Counted from the first letter of the stretch, positions 1-11,357 are shown. The stretch: DNA of 48,527 bases from Candidatus Carbonibacillus altaicus (GCA_003050645.1 PEBX01000016.1:1-48527), one strand, 5' to 3'. Notes: generated by a model not told the origin, from the letters alone. Translations and numbers: made by a program.

Positions 1-158
1 TCGCGCGTCGTTTAAATTTGCTCGTCGATGATGCCGAGCTTGAAAGACGGAGGGTGCGCTTTGTACTACCGCAGCCCAAAGTAAAAACGGGCTATCTGGC
101 GCGTTACGCCAAACTCGTTACATCTGCAAATACGGGCGGCGTGATGAAAATCCTATGA
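1..158 (+). CDS. ilvD: Dihydroxy-acid dehydratase, C-terminal end (partial)
   Basis: This is the last 51 codons of a gene that enters from the left edge and stops at TGA 156-158. Reading frame 3 gives a C-terminus with [30 protein letters not shown] and a final [11 protein letters not shown]. This is the usual end of IlvD/Edd-family dihydroxy-acid dehydratase, which turns dihydroxy-isovalerate and dihydroxy-methylvalerate into the keto acids that precede valine and isoleucine. Its place just upstream of ilvB agrees. The Fe-S cysteines lie outside the window, so the call rests on the tail motif and on context. Confidence 0.85.
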   Translation, partial: ARRLNLLVDDAELERRRVRFVLPQPKVKTGYLARYAKLVTSANTGGVMKIL

Positions 159-316
159 GATGTGGCGTCAGCAGTAAAAAAACCCAAAAAACAGACAGCG
201 TGAATAGTTAACGCACAGATAAACAAGGTGTGGAGAGAACCTCAAACGGACGGCTTAAAAAAATCATAGGAATTGTCGAGAACCATACACCAAAGTCTCC
301 GGAAAACCATTAAACC

Positions 317-359
317 ATGTTTAAAAAACGTTTGACAAACTATGTTTAAAAAACGTTTG
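317..359. repeat. Two exact 18-bp direct repeats, 25-bp spacing, in the ilvD-ilvB gap
   Basis: ATGTTTAAAAAACGTTTG occurs at 317-334 and again at 342-359. Each copy contains the palindrome AAACGTTT. The stretch between them includes TTGACA (332-337), which could be a -35 box, but the matching -10 is poor. The rest of the 159-404 spacer shows no T-box core, no gene and no clear terminator. The copies could be a pair of operator sites for the ilv-leu operon or a plain tandem duplication. Confidence 0.8.
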
Positions 360-404
360 TTAAAACGCACAGAAACTTGAATTCGAAGATAGGAGGGAGA
401 AGAG

Positions 405-2162
405 ATGGCGGAGAAGACAGTGGCGCAAGCTGACGATGCCGCGTACAGGGCAAAAGATGAACGAACGGGGTCAGAGATTGTCGTTCAGGCCTTGAAAGAC
501 GAAGGGGTGGACGTCATCTTCGGGTATCCGGGCGGAGCGGTGCTTCATTTATATGATGCCCTCTATGATGCGGGCATTGCCCACATTCTGGCCCGTCATG
601 AACAGGGCGCCATCCATGCGGCAGAAGGGTATGCCCGCATATCTGGAAGGCCGGGTGTGGTCATTGCAACCTCGGGGCCGGGGGCGACCAATTTGATGAC
701 AGGTCTTACCGACGCCATGATCGACTCTTTGCCGCTTGTCGTCATCACCGGGCAGGTTGGGACGCACGTCATGGGGACAGATGCGTTTCAGGAAGCACCT
801 ATTTTTAGCATGACGATGCCGGTTACGAAGTATAACTATCAGGTTAAAAAAGCAGCCGATTTGCCGCGGGTCATTCGTGAGGCTTTTCATCTAGCCTCAA
901 GTGGAAGACCGGGCCCGGTTTTGATTGATTTACCCAAGGACGTGACGGCCGAGCGCGCACCTTATGTGAGACCTGAGTCGATCGATCTACCCGGTTATCA
1001 GCCGACAACGGTGCCGCATGAAGTGCAACTCAAAAAATTGGTAGCGCTCATCTCGAAAGCCAAAAAACCCGTCATTCTCGCCGGGGCCGGCATCTTACAT
1101 GCACGGGCGGAAAAGCATCTTGTGCAGTTCGCTGAACGCACGCGTATCCCGGTCGTCCATACGCTTTTAGGTCTGGGGGGTATGCCTTATGATCATCCAC
1201 TTTATCTGGGGATGGGAGGTATGCACGGACTGGTGGTAGCGAACCGTGCGCTTTATGAAGCGGATCTACTTATTAATATCGGTGCGCGTTTTGATGATCG
1301 TCTGACCGGAGATCCCCTTCATTTTGCGAAAAACGCAACCGTCGTCCATATCGACATCGATCCATCGGAGATCGGAAAAATCATCCCCACCGACGTGCCG
1401 ATTGTAAGCGATGCTCGGGAAGCGCTAGCAAGACTTCTTTCTTACCCGCTGGAGAACGCGGATAGTGAAGACTGGCTGAACACACTCAGTGCAATAAATG
1501 AGCGTTATCCGCTCTGGTACACGCCGGATTCTCATATGATCAAACCACAGGAAGTCATCCGCCTCGTTCACCGTTTGACGCGGGGTGAAGCGATCATAAC
1601 GACAGACGTCGGTCAGCACCAGATGTGGGCGGCGCAGTACTATGGATTTCAAAAAGCGCACCGCTGGGTGACATCGGGTGGGCTGGGTACGATGGGTTTT
1701 GGCTTTCCGGCGGCGATCGGCGCCAAACTCGCCGCGCGGGATGATACCGTCGTCGCCATCGTTGGTGATGCCGGTTTTCAGATGACGATGCAGGAACTTG
1801 CGTTGCTGAAGGAGTACGGGCTAGGTGTGAAAGTACTCATTTTAAATAATTTTGCCCTCGGAATGGTTCGCCAGTGGCAGGAACTGTTTTATGCCAAACG
1901 GTACTCCGAGTCGCTTCTTCCGTTCCAGCCCGACTATGTCAAGATGGCCGAGGCCTATGGGATAGATGGCTATCGCGTTCAAGACCCCTTTGAGCTGGAA
2001 CAAGTGCTCACACGCATCTTTACCGATGATGCGCCGGCCCTCGTCGATATTCGTATCGATCCGCAAGAGAACGTCTATCCGATGATTCCGCCGGGTAAAG
2101 GTATTCATCAAATGGAAGGAGTGAGTCCGAGTGAAGCAGGTACTCTCTCTCCTCGTGCGTGA
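405..2162 (+). CDS. ilvB: Acetolactate synthase large (catalytic) subunit
   Basis: The 585-residue protein condenses pyruvate with pyruvate or 2-oxobutyrate, the first shared step of branched-chain amino acid synthesis in the cytoplasm. The catalytic glutamate lies in RHEQGA (Glu66). The thiamine-diphosphate/Mg motif starts GDAGF at about residue 454 and ends NN at 481-482. The central FAD-type domain is present, giving the usual three-domain length. AGGAGGG at 391-397 sets the ATG at 405. The start carries about 20 residues before the conserved [10 protein letters not shown], a modest extension. The stop lies inside ilvN (32-nt overlap), so translation of the two subunits is probably coupled. 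Confidence 0.95.
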   Translation: MAEKTVAQADDAAYRAKDERTGSEIVVQALKDEGVDVIFGYPGGAVLHLYDALYDAGIAHILARHEQGAIHAAEGYARISGRPGVVIATSGPGATNLMTGLTDAMIDSLPLVVITGQVGTHVMGTDAFQEAPIFSMTMPVTKYNYQVKKAADLPRVIREAFHLASSGRPGPVLIDLPKDVTAERAPYVRPESIDLPGYQPTTVPHEVQLKKLVALISKAKKPVILAGAGILHARAEKHLVQFAERTRIPVVHTLLGLGGMPYDHPLYLGMGGMHGLVVANRALYEADLLINIGARFDDRLTGDPLHFAKNATVVHIDIDPSEIGKIIPTDVPIVSDAREALARLLSYPLENADSEDWLNTLSAINERYPLWYTPDSHMIKPQEVIRLVHRLTRGEAIITTDVGQHQMWAAQYYGFQKAHRWVTSGGLGTMGFGFPAAIGAKLAARDDTVVAIVGDAGFQMTMQELALLKEYGLGVKVLILNNFALGMVRQWQELFYAKRYSESLLPFQPDYVKMAEAYGIDGYRVQDPFELEQVLTRIFTDDAPALVDIRIDPQENVYPMIPPGKGIHQMEGVSPSEAGTLSPRA

Positions 2163-2655
2163 TCAGGCGGGGGTTTTAAACCGTATCAGCGGCCTTTTCC
2201 TCCGGCGCGGGTATAACATCGAGGCGATTACTGTCGGAAAAAGCGAACGCGTGGGGCTTTCGCGGATGACGATCGTCGTGGAAGTAGAAGACAATCGGGC
2301 ACGTGAGCAGGTCAAAAAACAGCTTCATAAACAGATTGATGTCATCAAAGTGAGCGATCTTACCGATCGTCCGATGGTCGCGCGGGAGCTTGCTTTAATC
2401 CGCGTTTCGGCTGCGGCCCAGGAACGGAGCGAAATCAATCATTTAATCGAACCGTTCCGAGCACGTATTCTGGATGTCGGAAAAGCATCGGTCACGATCG
2501 AAGTGACCGGGGGTAACGACAAAATTGAAGCGCTCATTGAACTGTTACGACCTTACGGGATTCGCGAGATCGCCCGCACCGGGCTCACCGCCTTGGGGCG
2601 CGAACAGCTCGAACGGTCATCGGAGCAAGAAGCGGCCGAAGCATCCCTTGTGTAG
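2131..2655 (+). CDS. ilvN: Acetolactate synthase small (regulatory) subunit
   Basis: The protein has 174 residues. An N-terminal ACT domain (about 1-75: [32 protein letters not shown]) is followed by the conserved ALS small-subunit C-terminal domain. The subunit activates IlvB and normally gives valine feedback inhibition. It starts at GTG 2131 inside the ilvB 3' end, with AAGGAGTG at 2116-2122 as ribosome-binding site. The start is supported because the ACT domain begins directly at residue 3. The last ~12 residues are acidic and serine-rich, probably disordered. Confidence 0.94.
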   Translation: MKQVLSLLVRDQAGVLNRISGLFLRRGYNIEAITVGKSERVGLSRMTIVVEVEDNRAREQVKKQLHKQIDVIKVSDLTDRPMVARELALIRVSAAAQERSEINHLIEPFRARILDVGKASVTIEVTGGNDKIEALIELLRPYGIREIARTGLTALGREQLERSSEQEAAEASLV

Positions 2656-2673
2656 TCAAACATTGAGCCCTGA

Positions 2674-3693
<1,020 letters not shown>

Positions 3694-3734
3694 AACAGCT
3701 ATTCTAACAGCCGAATAAGAAAGGGGTGGCATCC

Positions 3735-5288
3735 ATGCGCAACATTGAATTTTTTGATACGACGCTTCGGGATGGCGAGCAATCCGCTGGTGTGAACTTA
3801 AATTTACAGGAAAAGCTGGAGATTGCACGCCATCTCGAGCAGTTCGGGATTCACGTCATCGAAGCCGGTTTTCCTGCTGCCGCGCCGGATGAATTGGAAG
3901 CCGTAAAACGCATCGCCGAGACGATTAAAGATGCACGGGTGGCGGCACTTGCCCGCGCGCATCAAAAAGATATCGATGCAGCCTGGGAGGCGCTTCGTCT
4001 GGCGGCCGCTCCGCGCATCCATACGTTTATCGCGACGAGTCCGATTCATATGGAATACAAACTCAAGCTATCGCCGGATGCCGTACTGGAAAGAGCGGTT
4101 GAAAGCGTACGATATGCCAAACGGTTTGTCTCCGATGTAGAATGGTCGGCCGAAGACGCCACGCGCAGCGACTGGGATTTTCTTGTAAAAATCATCAAAG
4201 CGGTTATCGAAGTTGGAGCGACTGTCATCAACCTTCCGGATACCGTCGGCTACACGCAACCGTCTGAATATGCCGCTCTCTTTCGTTACGTTCAGGAGCA
4301 TGTCCCCGGTATTGAAAACGTCAAGCTTTCTGCCCACTGTCATGACGATCTCGGTCTGGCCGTCGCTAACTCACTGGCGGCGATTGAAGCCGGGGTGACG
4401 CAGGTCGAAGGAACGATTAATGGCATCGGCGAACGCGCCGGTAACGCCGCCCTCGAAGAAATCAATATGGCGCTTGTGATCCGGAAAAATTTCTACCGGG
4501 TCGAGTCGACGCTTAACACCCGACACACGGTGACGGTCAGTAAACTCGTTAGCAAACTGACCGGCATGGTCGTACCGTCGAATAAAGCCATCGTCGGGGC
4601 GAACGCTTTTGCCCATGAATCGGGCATCCATCAGGATGGAGTTTTAAAACACGCGCTGACCTATGAGATTATCTCGCCGGAGATGATCGGTCTCCGTGAA
4701 AATCGCCTCGTTTTAGGCAAACATTCCGGTCGGCATGCCTTTCGGGAACGCCTTAAAGCGCTCGGCCTAGGGACGATCGACGAGGCGACGCTGGATCAAC
4801 TCTTTCAAGCATTTAAAGTTTTAACTGGTAAGAAAAAAGAAATTACCGATGATGACCTTCTGGCGCTGGCCCTCGATATGAGCGGACAGGGAAAAACGTA
4901 CGAACTTGTGAATATCCAGTGTGCGTTCGGGATAAATCTCATTCCGACGACGACCGTGACTTTAAAACTGCCGGATGGATCGCTTAAAACCGAATCGGCG
5001 ACCGGTGAAGGGAGTGTAGAGTCGGTCTATCAAGCGCTATCCCGCGCCAGCGGTTATGCGCTGGAACTTTTGGACTACCGTATTCAGTCCAGTTCCAGCG
5101 GAGAAGATGCCCTCGGGGAAGTGTATATCAAAGTGCAGTACGCTGGCGGTGTGTACGGCGGCCGCGGTGTCGATAATGACGTCATCATCGCCTCGGCCAA
5201 AGCGTATGTTGATGCCTTAAATCGGCTGGCGCTCGCCTCGCGTTTAAAAGAAGAGGCGTTGGTATTGCAGGACGGTGAGTCGGTGTGA
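3735..5288 (+). CDS. leuA: 2-isopropylmalate synthase
   Basis: This 517-residue enzyme joins acetyl-CoA to 2-ketoisovalerate, the committed step to leucine. It shows the DTTLRDGEQSAGV start of the HMGL-like TIM barrel, the HCHDDLGLAVANS metal-binding HxH, NGIGERAGNAALEE, and a full C-terminal regulatory domain (about 390-510) that normally binds leucine. AAGGGGTGG at 3721-3729 points to ATG 3735 rather than the in-frame GTG 3726 that lies within the SD itself. The GGGGTGGCATCC string resembles a T-box core only by chance. The 3' end overlaps leuB by 4 nt. Confidence 0.95.
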   Translation: MRNIEFFDTTLRDGEQSAGVNLNLQEKLEIARHLEQFGIHVIEAGFPAAAPDELEAVKRIAETIKDARVAALARAHQKDIDAAWEALRLAAAPRIHTFIATSPIHMEYKLKLSPDAVLERAVESVRYAKRFVSDVEWSAEDATRSDWDFLVKIIKAVIEVGATVINLPDTVGYTQPSEYAALFRYVQEHVPGIENVKLSAHCHDDLGLAVANSLAAIEAGVTQVEGTINGIGERAGNAALEEINMALVIRKNFYRVESTLNTRHTVTVSKLVSKLTGMVVPSNKAIVGANAFAHESGIHQDGVLKHALTYEIISPEMIGLRENRLVLGKHSGRHAFRERLKALGLGTIDEATLDQLFQAFKVLTGKKKEITDDDLLALALDMSGQGKTYELVNIQCAFGINLIPTTTVTLKLPDGSLKTESATGEGSVESVYQALSRASGYALELLDYRIQSSSSGEDALGEVYIKVQYAGGVYGGRGVDNDVIIASAKAYVDALNRLALASRLKEEALVLQDGESV

Positions 5289-6415
5289 AAAAAAAGATTT
5301 TGCTCTTACCCGGGGATGGCATCGGACCGGAAGTCATGGATGCAGGCGAACGCGTTTTAAGTGCTTTAATGGAGGCTTTTAAGCTTGAGATCGAACTCGT
5401 ACACGGCAAAATCGGTGGTGCAGCTTATGATGCGACCGGTGAACCACTTCCCGAAGAGACGATCCGGCTTGCCTTAAATAGTCACGCCGTCTTACTCGGC
5501 GCTGTCGGCGGTCCGGCCTGGAACGGTGTGCCCTTTGAAAAACGTCCGGAAGAAGGCTTGCTGAAGCTGCGTAAGACGTTATCCGTCTACGCCAATGTAC
5601 GTCCGGTGCGCCTGCCCACACGTCTTTCGCACTTCTCACCGCTTCGTACGCTCACCTCCGATATTCATATGCTTATCGTGCGCGAACTCACCGGTGGACT
5701 GTATTTTGGTGAACCGAAGGGGCGTATGGTGGAAGATGGTGAAGAGAAAGCTCGCGATACACTCCTGTATTCGGAAAGTGAGATCAGGCGTATCGTAGAG
5801 CTAGCCTATAAACTCGCAGAAAAACGAAGCGGGCGTCTTGTCTCGGTCGATAAGGCAAACGTGCTTGCCACCAGTCGTCTCTGGCGGGAAGTGGCCGAGC
5901 GGGTGCATACGGCTTATCCGCATGTCACACTTCATCATATGCTCGTCGATGCCATGGCCATGGAGATGGTGCTGCATCCGGAGACGATCGATGTCGTCGT
6001 CACGGAAAATATGTTCGGCGATATTTTAAGTGATGTCGGCGGCGCGCTCGTCGGTTCACTGGGGCTGCTCCCTTCGGCAAGCTTAAGTGATCACGGTCTT
6101 CATCTATACGAACCCGTGCACGGTAGTGCACCGACGATTGCCGGTCGCGGTATCGCCAATCCAATCGGCATGATTTTAAGTGTAGCGATGTTATTTGAAT
6201 ATACGCTCTCGCTTCAAGAAATCGCTGAAGCGCTCTGGCAAGGTGTCGAGAGCACGCTTGATGACGGCTGGATTACAGCAGATCTGGAGAGTTTTGTGGA
6301 ACATCGAAGCCATGAATCGTCACGACCTTACCGGGTGATCGGCACAAAAGAGATGACGGAACGCATTTTAGAAGCCACATTCCGGCAACTTAAACGAAAA
6401 GGGGTAGTGGCATGA
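5285..6415 (+). CDS. leuB: 3-isopropylmalate dehydrogenase
   Basis: This 376-residue enzyme performs NAD-dependent oxidative decarboxylation of 3-isopropylmalate. Visible motifs are [13 protein letters not shown] at the N-terminus, [30 protein letters not shown], and [20 protein letters not shown] with the metal-binding aspartates. GTG 5285 overlaps the leuA stop as GTGA, a typical coupled start. The stop overlaps leuC as ATGA. Length is slightly above the usual ~365 because of the C-terminal tail. Confidence 0.95.
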   Translation: MKKKILLLPGDGIGPEVMDAGERVLSALMEAFKLEIELVHGKIGGAAYDATGEPLPEETIRLALNSHAVLLGAVGGPAWNGVPFEKRPEEGLLKLRKTLSVYANVRPVRLPTRLSHFSPLRTLTSDIHMLIVRELTGGLYFGEPKGRMVEDGEEKARDTLLYSESEIRRIVELAYKLAEKRSGRLVSVDKANVLATSRLWREVAERVHTAYPHVTLHHMLVDAMAMEMVLHPETIDVVVTENMFGDILSDVGGALVGSLGLLPSASLSDHGLHLYEPVHGSAPTIAGRGIANPIGMILSVAMLFEYTLSLQEIAEALWQGVESTLDDGWITADLESFVEHRSHESSRPYRVIGTKEMTERILEATFRQLKRKGVVA

Positions 6416-7836
6416 GCCAGGGGACGATCGTTGATAAAATCTGGGAATCGCACAAAGTCGTGCGTTCACCAGGTGGGTTTGACCTCCTTTACATCGATTT
6501 GCATCTCGTCCACGAAGTGACTTCCCCGCAGGCATTTGAAGGATTGCGTCTCGCCGGTCGCAGTGTGCGAAGACCGGACCGTACTATCGCCACCATCGAC
6601 CATAATGTACCGACGGATGATCCGACGCACATTACCGATCCGATCGCAAAAAAACAGATCGATACCCTGCGCGAAAACTGTGCAACCTTTGGTGTGCCGC
6701 TGTTTGATCTGGACAGTCCGTATCGTGGTATTGTTCATGTCATCGGTCCGGAGCTCGGTCTTACGCAGCCAGGTATGACGATCGTCTGCGGGGATAGCCA
6801 TACGTCTACGCATGGCGCTTTTGGTGCGCTCGCTTTTGGCATCGGTACGAGCGAAGTCGAGCATGTGCTGGCCACGCAGACGCTCTGGCAAAAACCTCCG
6901 CAGACGATGCGCGTTGAGATCAGCGGGGTGCGGCATCCGGCCATCAGCGCCAAAGATATCGTATTGCATTTAATCGCGACGTTCGGTGTATCGTTTGGGC
7001 GGGGATACATTTTCGAATATACCGGGCCAGTCGTGAACGCGATGACGATGGAAGAGCGCATGACACTTTGCAATATGTCCATCGAAGCCGGCGCTCGGGC
7101 CGGACTCATCGCACCGGATGAGACGACCTTTCAGTATTTAAAAGGTCGGCCCTATGCGCCGAAAGGCGAGGCGTGGGACGAAGCCGTACAGTACTACCGG
7201 ACGCTCGTGAGCGATCCGGATGCCGTCTACGATGCCGAAGTTCATCTGGATATTACGGATCTTAAGCCGTACGTCACATGGGGGACGCACCCCGGTATGG
7301 GGAGCACCATCGATCGTACGGTTCCCGATCCGTTAGATTACGATGATCCTAAAACACAGGAAGAGGTGCGGCGTGCGCTTCAGTATATGGGACTCCAGCC
7401 GGGCACACCGTTTACCGATATCGAAGTCGATATTGTCTTCATCGGTTCTTGCACCAATGCCCGGTTGGAAGATTTGCGCGAAGCAGCACGTGTCATTCGC
7501 GGTAAAAAAGTGCATCCACGCGTACAGGCGCTCGTCGTTCCCGGTTCACAGCAAGTAAAACGCGCGGCAGAAATGGAAGGACTGGATAAAGTATTTATCG
7601 AAGCCGGATTTTCATGGCGTGAACCCGGATGCAGTATGTGTCTCGGTATGAATCCGGATCTCGCGCCGCCCGGAAAGCGCGTCGTTTCTACGTCCAATCG
7701 CAATTTTGAGGGGAGACAGGGTCCGGGGGCGAGAACGCACCTCGTTTCACCGGCGATGGCTGCATATGCTGCGATTCACGGTCGGTTTGCCGATGTGTCG
7801 GAGCAGTATCCCCGGGAAGCGGTCAAACAGGGATAA
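6412..7836 (+). CDS. leuC: 3-isopropylmalate dehydratase large subunit
   Basis: The protein has 474 residues and belongs to the aconitase family. With LeuD it isomerises 2- to 3-isopropylmalate through a [4Fe-4S] cluster. The cluster cysteines are in [12 protein letters not shown] and in [11 protein letters not shown] near the C-terminus. The N-terminal substrate and cluster region includes DHNVPT and [31 protein letters not shown]. The start ATG overlaps the leuB stop (ATGA). Forty-four nt separate it from leuD. Confidence 0.95.
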   Translation: MSQGTIVDKIWESHKVVRSPGGFDLLYIDLHLVHEVTSPQAFEGLRLAGRSVRRPDRTIATIDHNVPTDDPTHITDPIAKKQIDTLRENCATFGVPLFDLDSPYRGIVHVIGPELGLTQPGMTIVCGDSHTSTHGAFGALAFGIGTSEVEHVLATQTLWQKPPQTMRVEISGVRHPAISAKDIVLHLIATFGVSFGRGYIFEYTGPVVNAMTMEERMTLCNMSIEAGARAGLIAPDETTFQYLKGRPYAPKGEAWDEAVQYYRTLVSDPDAVYDAEVHLDITDLKPYVTWGTHPGMGSTIDRTVPDPLDYDDPKTQEEVRRALQYMGLQPGTPFTDIEVDIVFIGSCTNARLEDLREAARVIRGKKVHPRVQALVVPGSQQVKRAAEMEGLDKVFIEAGFSWREPGCSMCLGMNPDLAPPGKRVVSTSNRNFEGRQGPGARTHLVSPAMAAYAAIHGRFADVSEQYPREAVKQG

Positions 7837-7880
7837 AAGCGTTTCGCAGATAGCGATTTTGCACGAAAGGAGGAGAAACG

Positions 7881-8492
7881 GTGCAGCCTTTTACCGTCCA
7901 TAAAGGACGTGTCGTGCCGCTTGATCGATCGAACGTCGACACGGACCAGATCATCCCCAAGCAATTTTTAAAGCGTATTGAAAAAAGTGGTTTTGGTCAG
8001 TTTCTCTTTTATGAATGGCGTTATCATCGCGATGGGCAGCTGAACACTGAATGTATTTTAAATGATCCACAATATAAAGGTGCAACGATTCTTCTTACGC
8101 GTGAAAATTTTGGTAGCGGCTCATCCCGTGAACATGCTGCCTGGGCGCTGGTGGACTGGGGCTTTCGGGCTGTCGTCGCACCGTCTTTTGCCGACATATT
8201 TTATACGAATGCTGTCAATAACGGTCTTTTGCCGGTTGTGATGCCAGATGAGGTGGTCGACGCATGGTTAAAACAAGCACAAAAGGAGGCGCTTATGATG
8301 ACGATTGATCTTTGCAAACAGATCGTTCAGGTCGAAGATGGCATCCAGTTTTCTTTTGAAATTAATCCGGTCCATCGTGAACGATTGTTGGAAGGGCTGG
8401 ATGATATTGCCATCACTGAACGGTATGTGAACGATATTGAAGCGTACGAAAAAGCTCGACCGCTCGTCGCTTTATATAACGAATGGGTATGA
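7881..8492 (+). CDS. leuD: 3-isopropylmalate dehydratase small subunit
   Basis: This 203-residue swivelling-domain partner of LeuC carries the motifs NVDTDQIIPKQFLKRI and ENFGSGSSREHAAWALVDWG. The start is GTG 7881, preceded by AAGGAGGAG at about 7866-7874. The length is normal for the bacterial LeuD of leucine synthesis. ilvA follows after only 3 nt. Confidence 0.95.
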   Translation: MQPFTVHKGRVVPLDRSNVDTDQIIPKQFLKRIEKSGFGQFLFYEWRYHRDGQLNTECILNDPQYKGATILLTRENFGSGSSREHAAWALVDWGFRAVVAPSFADIFYTNAVNNGLLPVVMPDEVVDAWLKQAQKEALMMTIDLCKQIVQVEDGIQFSFEINPVHRERLLEGLDDIAITERYVNDIEAYEKARPLVALYNEWV

Positions 8493-8495
8493 GGA

Positions 8496-9518
8496 GTGAG
8501 GTCTGTTGGGGATCTGTCAGTTAAATTAAGCGACGTAGAATCCGCGGCGAGACGTCTTAACAGTGTCGTGCACCATACACCGCTCAAGCGCTCGCGCACC
8601 CTCGATGATTTATTTTCCGGACACATTCATCTAAAGCTAGAAAATTTGCAGCGAACGGGTTCTTACAAAATTCGCGGCGCCTACAATAAGATTGCTTTGT
8701 TGCCTGATGACGCCAGAAGGCGCGGGGTGATCGCCGCCTCGGCCGGCAATCATGCCCAAGGGCTTGCTTATGCTGCGCGCCAGTTCGGAACGTCCTGCAC
8801 CATCGTCATGCCGGAGACGGCACCGCGGACTAAAATTCAAGCAACGGCCTCTTACGGAGCACAAGTCGTTTTACACGGGAAAAATTATGATGATGCGTAT
8901 ATGCATGCGCTTAGGCTGGCCGGGGCGGAAGGGTTGACGTATGTGCACGCCTTCGATGATCCCGATGTTATCGCCGGGCAGGGCACGGTCGCTTTCGAGT
9001 TTTACCATGATCTCCCGGAAGTGACAACGGTCATCGTGCCGATCGGCGGGGGTGGGCTCATCTCCGGTGTAGCCACGTATCTTAAGGCGAAAAATCCTTC
9101 GATCCGCGTCATCGGCGTTCAGGCGAAAGGCGCTGCCAGTACTGCGCTTTCCCTGCAGAAAGGTGAGCGCACGGTTCTTGACGAGATCTATACGCTTGCC
9201 GACGGGATTGCGGTGAAATGCCCGGGGGAACTAACATTTAATATCATTCGTGCGCTCGTCGATACGGTGTGGACGGTGAGTGAAGAACGCATTGTCGAAG
9301 CGATCGGACTGCTTTTAGAACGTGAAAAAATGCTGGTCGAAGGGGCCGGTGCCGTAGCCCTTGCCGGTCTTCTGGATCATCCGGAAGTGGCGCACGGCGA
9401 GGAGGTCGTGCTCATCGTAAGCGGTGGAAACATCGATCTCAGCCGGCTTTCCACGCTGTTTGCCGAACCTTTAGAGAAGACAGTGGAAGAGCCGTTAAAA
9501 CTTGGCGAGAGTTCGTAA
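8496..9518 (+). CDS. ilvA: Threonine dehydratase, short form without ACT domain
   Basis: This 340-residue PLP enzyme of fold type II deaminates threonine to 2-oxobutyrate. The PLP lysine is Lys58 in RTGSYKIRGAYNKI. The phosphate loop is seen as PIGGGGLISGVATYL, together with ASAGNHAQGLAYAA. The protein ends soon after the catalytic domain (VSGGNIDLSRLSTLF), with no C-terminal ACT domain, so isoleucine feedback is not expected from this chain. Placement at the end of ilv-leu argues for a biosynthetic role, but serine racemase/TdcB-like activity cannot be excluded. The start GTG 8496 follows leuD closely and its SD is weak, so the start is less certain. Confidence 0.85.
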   Translation: MRSVGDLSVKLSDVESAARRLNSVVHHTPLKRSRTLDDLFSGHIHLKLENLQRTGSYKIRGAYNKIALLPDDARRRGVIAASAGNHAQGLAYAARQFGTSCTIVMPETAPRTKIQATASYGAQVVLHGKNYDDAYMHALRLAGAEGLTYVHAFDDPDVIAGQGTVAFEFYHDLPEVTTVIVPIGGGGLISGVATYLKAKNPSIRVIGVQAKGAASTALSLQKGERTVLDEIYTLADGIAVKCPGELTFNIIRALVDTVWTVSEERIVEAIGLLLEREKMLVEGAGAVALAGLLDHPEVAHGEEVVLIVSGGNIDLSRLSTLFAEPLEKTVEEPLKLGESS

Positions 9519-9521
9519 AGG

Positions 9522-9545
9522 CGCTCGACATACCGCTCGACATAC
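9522..9545. repeat. 12-bp perfect tandem duplication after ilvA
   Basis: CGCTCGACATAC occurs twice head to tail at 9522-9533 and 9534-9545, directly behind the ilvA stop. The copies are identical, which suggests a recent duplication. Confidence 0.85.
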
Positions 9546-9611
9546 CAGTTCCGCACTTCGTATAGCCTCCTTTAAAACCGGTATACTAAGGGCGAAAGGG
9601 AGGTGAGTAGG

Positions 9612-9827
9612 GTGCGTACTTTGGCTTTAATCCTGATCATCATCGGTGGTCTGAACTGGTTGTTAGTGGGACTGTTTCAATTCGATCTCGTCGGTGCGAT
9701 TTTTGGCGGTACGTACACGACATTAGCGCGTACCGTTTATGTTATCGTTGGGATTGCCGCGCTTTACGCCCTGACACTCATTCCACTGGTGAGTCGCCGG
9801 GGTGAACACGAACACGTAGAAGCATAA
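9612..9827 (+). CDS. DUF378 (YuzA-like) small membrane protein
   Basis: This 71-residue protein has two hydrophobic helices: TLALILIIIGGLNWLLVGLF and a second around TVYVIVGIAALYALTLIPL. The GGLNWLLVGLF...DLVGAIFGG pattern is the signature of DUF378, known from B. subtilis YuzA, whose function is unknown. AAAGGGAGG at 9595-9603 favours GTG 9612 over the GTG at 9603 that lies within the SD. It stands alone between ilvA and a strong terminator. TATACT at 9582-9587 could be its -10, but I see no good -35. Confidence 0.8.
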   Translation: MRTLALILIIIGGLNWLLVGLFQFDLVGAIFGGTYTTLARTVYVIVGIAALYALTLIPLVSRRGEHEHVEA

Positions 9828-9832
9828 ATCAT

Positions 9833-9880
9833 AAAATTCCACCTGATGCCGCACCGATAGATGGATCAGGTGGAATTTTT
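9833..9880 (+). terminator. Rho-independent terminator after the DUF378 gene
   Basis: AAAATTCCACCTGAT (9833-9847) and ATCAGGTGGAATTTT (9865-9879) form a perfect 15-bp stem with a 17-nt loop, ending in a T run. The A-rich left side lets it work in both directions, so it may also stop the minus-strand glycosyltransferase transcript. The following 9881-10006 holds no gene. Confidence 0.93.
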
Positions 9881-10006
9881 ATTGTGTAACCGTTTAATGA
9901 TTGGCGTATAATAGTTACGTTTAACGCTACCAATTCATGTTATCCTATTTTAGTATCACCCTTGATCACCTTTTATTACTTTTAGTACAATTTTTTGGTA
10001 TGCGTA

Positions 10007-11215
10007 TTACCCTTTTATATTACCGTTAACCGTACGCTTGGCCGTTGTGTGAACGCTGACCACAGGATGTGCCTCACGCGTGACTTCATGATACGATTCC
10101 ACCAGACGATCAAAAATGGCATCCCAACTGCGAAGAAGCGCACTGTTGCGGGCTCCTGTGCGGAGTCGGTGGCGTATACCCGATCGTACGGCTAGGTTGA
10201 TGAGGGCGTCCTTTAAAGCGTCTGCATTGCGCGGCGGGAGCAAAAACCCATTTTCATCGTGTCGGATGAGTTCTTTGACGCCGCCGGCATTCACTCCGAT
10301 GACCGGTGTGCCACTGGCTAACGCCTCCAAAACGACATTTCCGAAGGTCTCTGTGCTAGACGGAAAGACAAACCAATCCGCCAAAGCATAGAGGTTAGCG
10401 AGTTCCTTCCCCTTGCGGAATCCTAAAAAGCGGACCGGTTTTCCCTGTAAGGCTTGTTCTAAACCGGCGCGAAGCGGTCCGTCTCCGACGAATAAAAATA
10501 ACATATTGTGCAGAGCCTCATCAGGTATCGCTAAGAGGGCGTCTTTGAGGATATCCAGATCTTTTTCCACGGCGAGCCGTCCTACATAAAGGTAAACCGT
10601 TGTATGTTCCCCAATGCCTAAGTTTTGCCTAAGCACTCGGCATTCTGCCTGTTCCAGCGGTGCAAACTCCACGGTGTCCACCCCACGGGAGAACAGTTCG
10701 AGACGAGCGAATCCCTGTGCCTTTAAGTGTTCGATCGTCTCATTGCTCGGCGCGTATATGCGTTTCATCGGTTGGTGAAACCATTTCATGTATTCGTTTA
10801 AGACCGGTAACATCCAGCCCAGGTTGTAATAATGTAAATACCGGTCAAAATGTGTATGATAGGAGGCGACCATGGGGATGCGCCGCGCCTGACAATAGCT
10901 TTTGCCATACAGTCCGAGATTCACCGGAGTAGCGATATGACAGAGAGTCGGGGCAAAGGCATCGAGCTTTTTCTTTAAATAAAACGGTCGTGGAAGCGAT
11001 AGCCGGACTTCTGGATAGGGTAAAAATGGAAAACTCAAATTGCGCTGGACAGAATGGTCGAAGAGTGTATCAGTAGCGGATTGTTGTGGATATTCCGGTG
11101 CGATGACCAGCGTTTCGATTCCGCGTTGTTGTAGGGCGCGATGCAACCGCGTCAGCGTCCGGGCCACACCGTTAATTTCCGGGTCAAACGTATCCGTAAA
11201 AAGCGCAATGCGCAT
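10007..11215 (-). CDS. GT4-family glycosyltransferase (GT-B fold)
   Basis: This 402-residue retaining glycosyltransferase resembles mannosyl/glucosyl transferases acting on lipid acceptors. It starts MRIALFTDTFDPEINGVART, the N-terminal Rossmann domain that contacts the acceptor, and has a central YVGRLAVEKDLDIL segment. The donor-site E-x7-E motif appears as TETFGNVVLEALASGTPVIG. GGAGGTG before the ATG at 11215 fixes the start. It is alone on the minus strand. Donor and acceptor cannot be told from sequence. A sensible guess is cell-envelope glycolipid or polysaccharide synthesis. A TATAAT on the minus strand (11242-11247) may be its -10, with a weak -35. Confidence 0.85.
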   Translation of the reverse strand: MRIALFTDTFDPEINGVARTLTRLHRALQQRGIETLVIAPEYPQQSATDTLFDHSVQRNLSFPFLPYPEVRLSLPRPFYLKKKLDAFAPTLCHIATPVNLGLYGKSYCQARRIPMVASYHTHFDRYLHYYNLGWMLPVLNEYMKWFHQPMKRIYAPSNETIEHLKAQGFARLELFSRGVDTVEFAPLEQAECRVLRQNLGIGEHTTVYLYVGRLAVEKDLDILKDALLAIPDEALHNMLFLFVGDGPLRAGLEQALQGKPVRFLGFRKGKELANLYALADWFVFPSSTETFGNVVLEALASGTPVIGVNAGGVKELIRHDENGFLLPPRNADALKDALINLAVRSGIRHRLRTGARNSALLRSWDAIFDRLVESYHEVTREAHPVVSVHTTAKRTVNGNIKG

Positions 11216-11357
11216 ATCGTCACCTCCACAACCTTAAAATAATTATAAGCACAAGACTGTGAAGAAACGGCAAAGAAAACGTAAACGTTTGGCTAAGATT
11301 ATGTAAAGATTTTGTAAATGAGCGCTCAATCATTCTCTGGCGCGTAAGTGTACTTTA

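Noticed and set aside
3722-3734. GGGGTGGCATCC before leuA as a T-box core
   Set aside because: It is the ribosome-binding site and spacer of leuA; only 28 nt lie upstream in the operon, far too short for a T-box leader.
9882-9912. Plus-strand promoter TTGTGT...TATAAT after the DUF378 terminator
   Set aside because: The spacer is 19 nt, the -35 is weak, and only antisense DNA of the glycosyltransferase follows.
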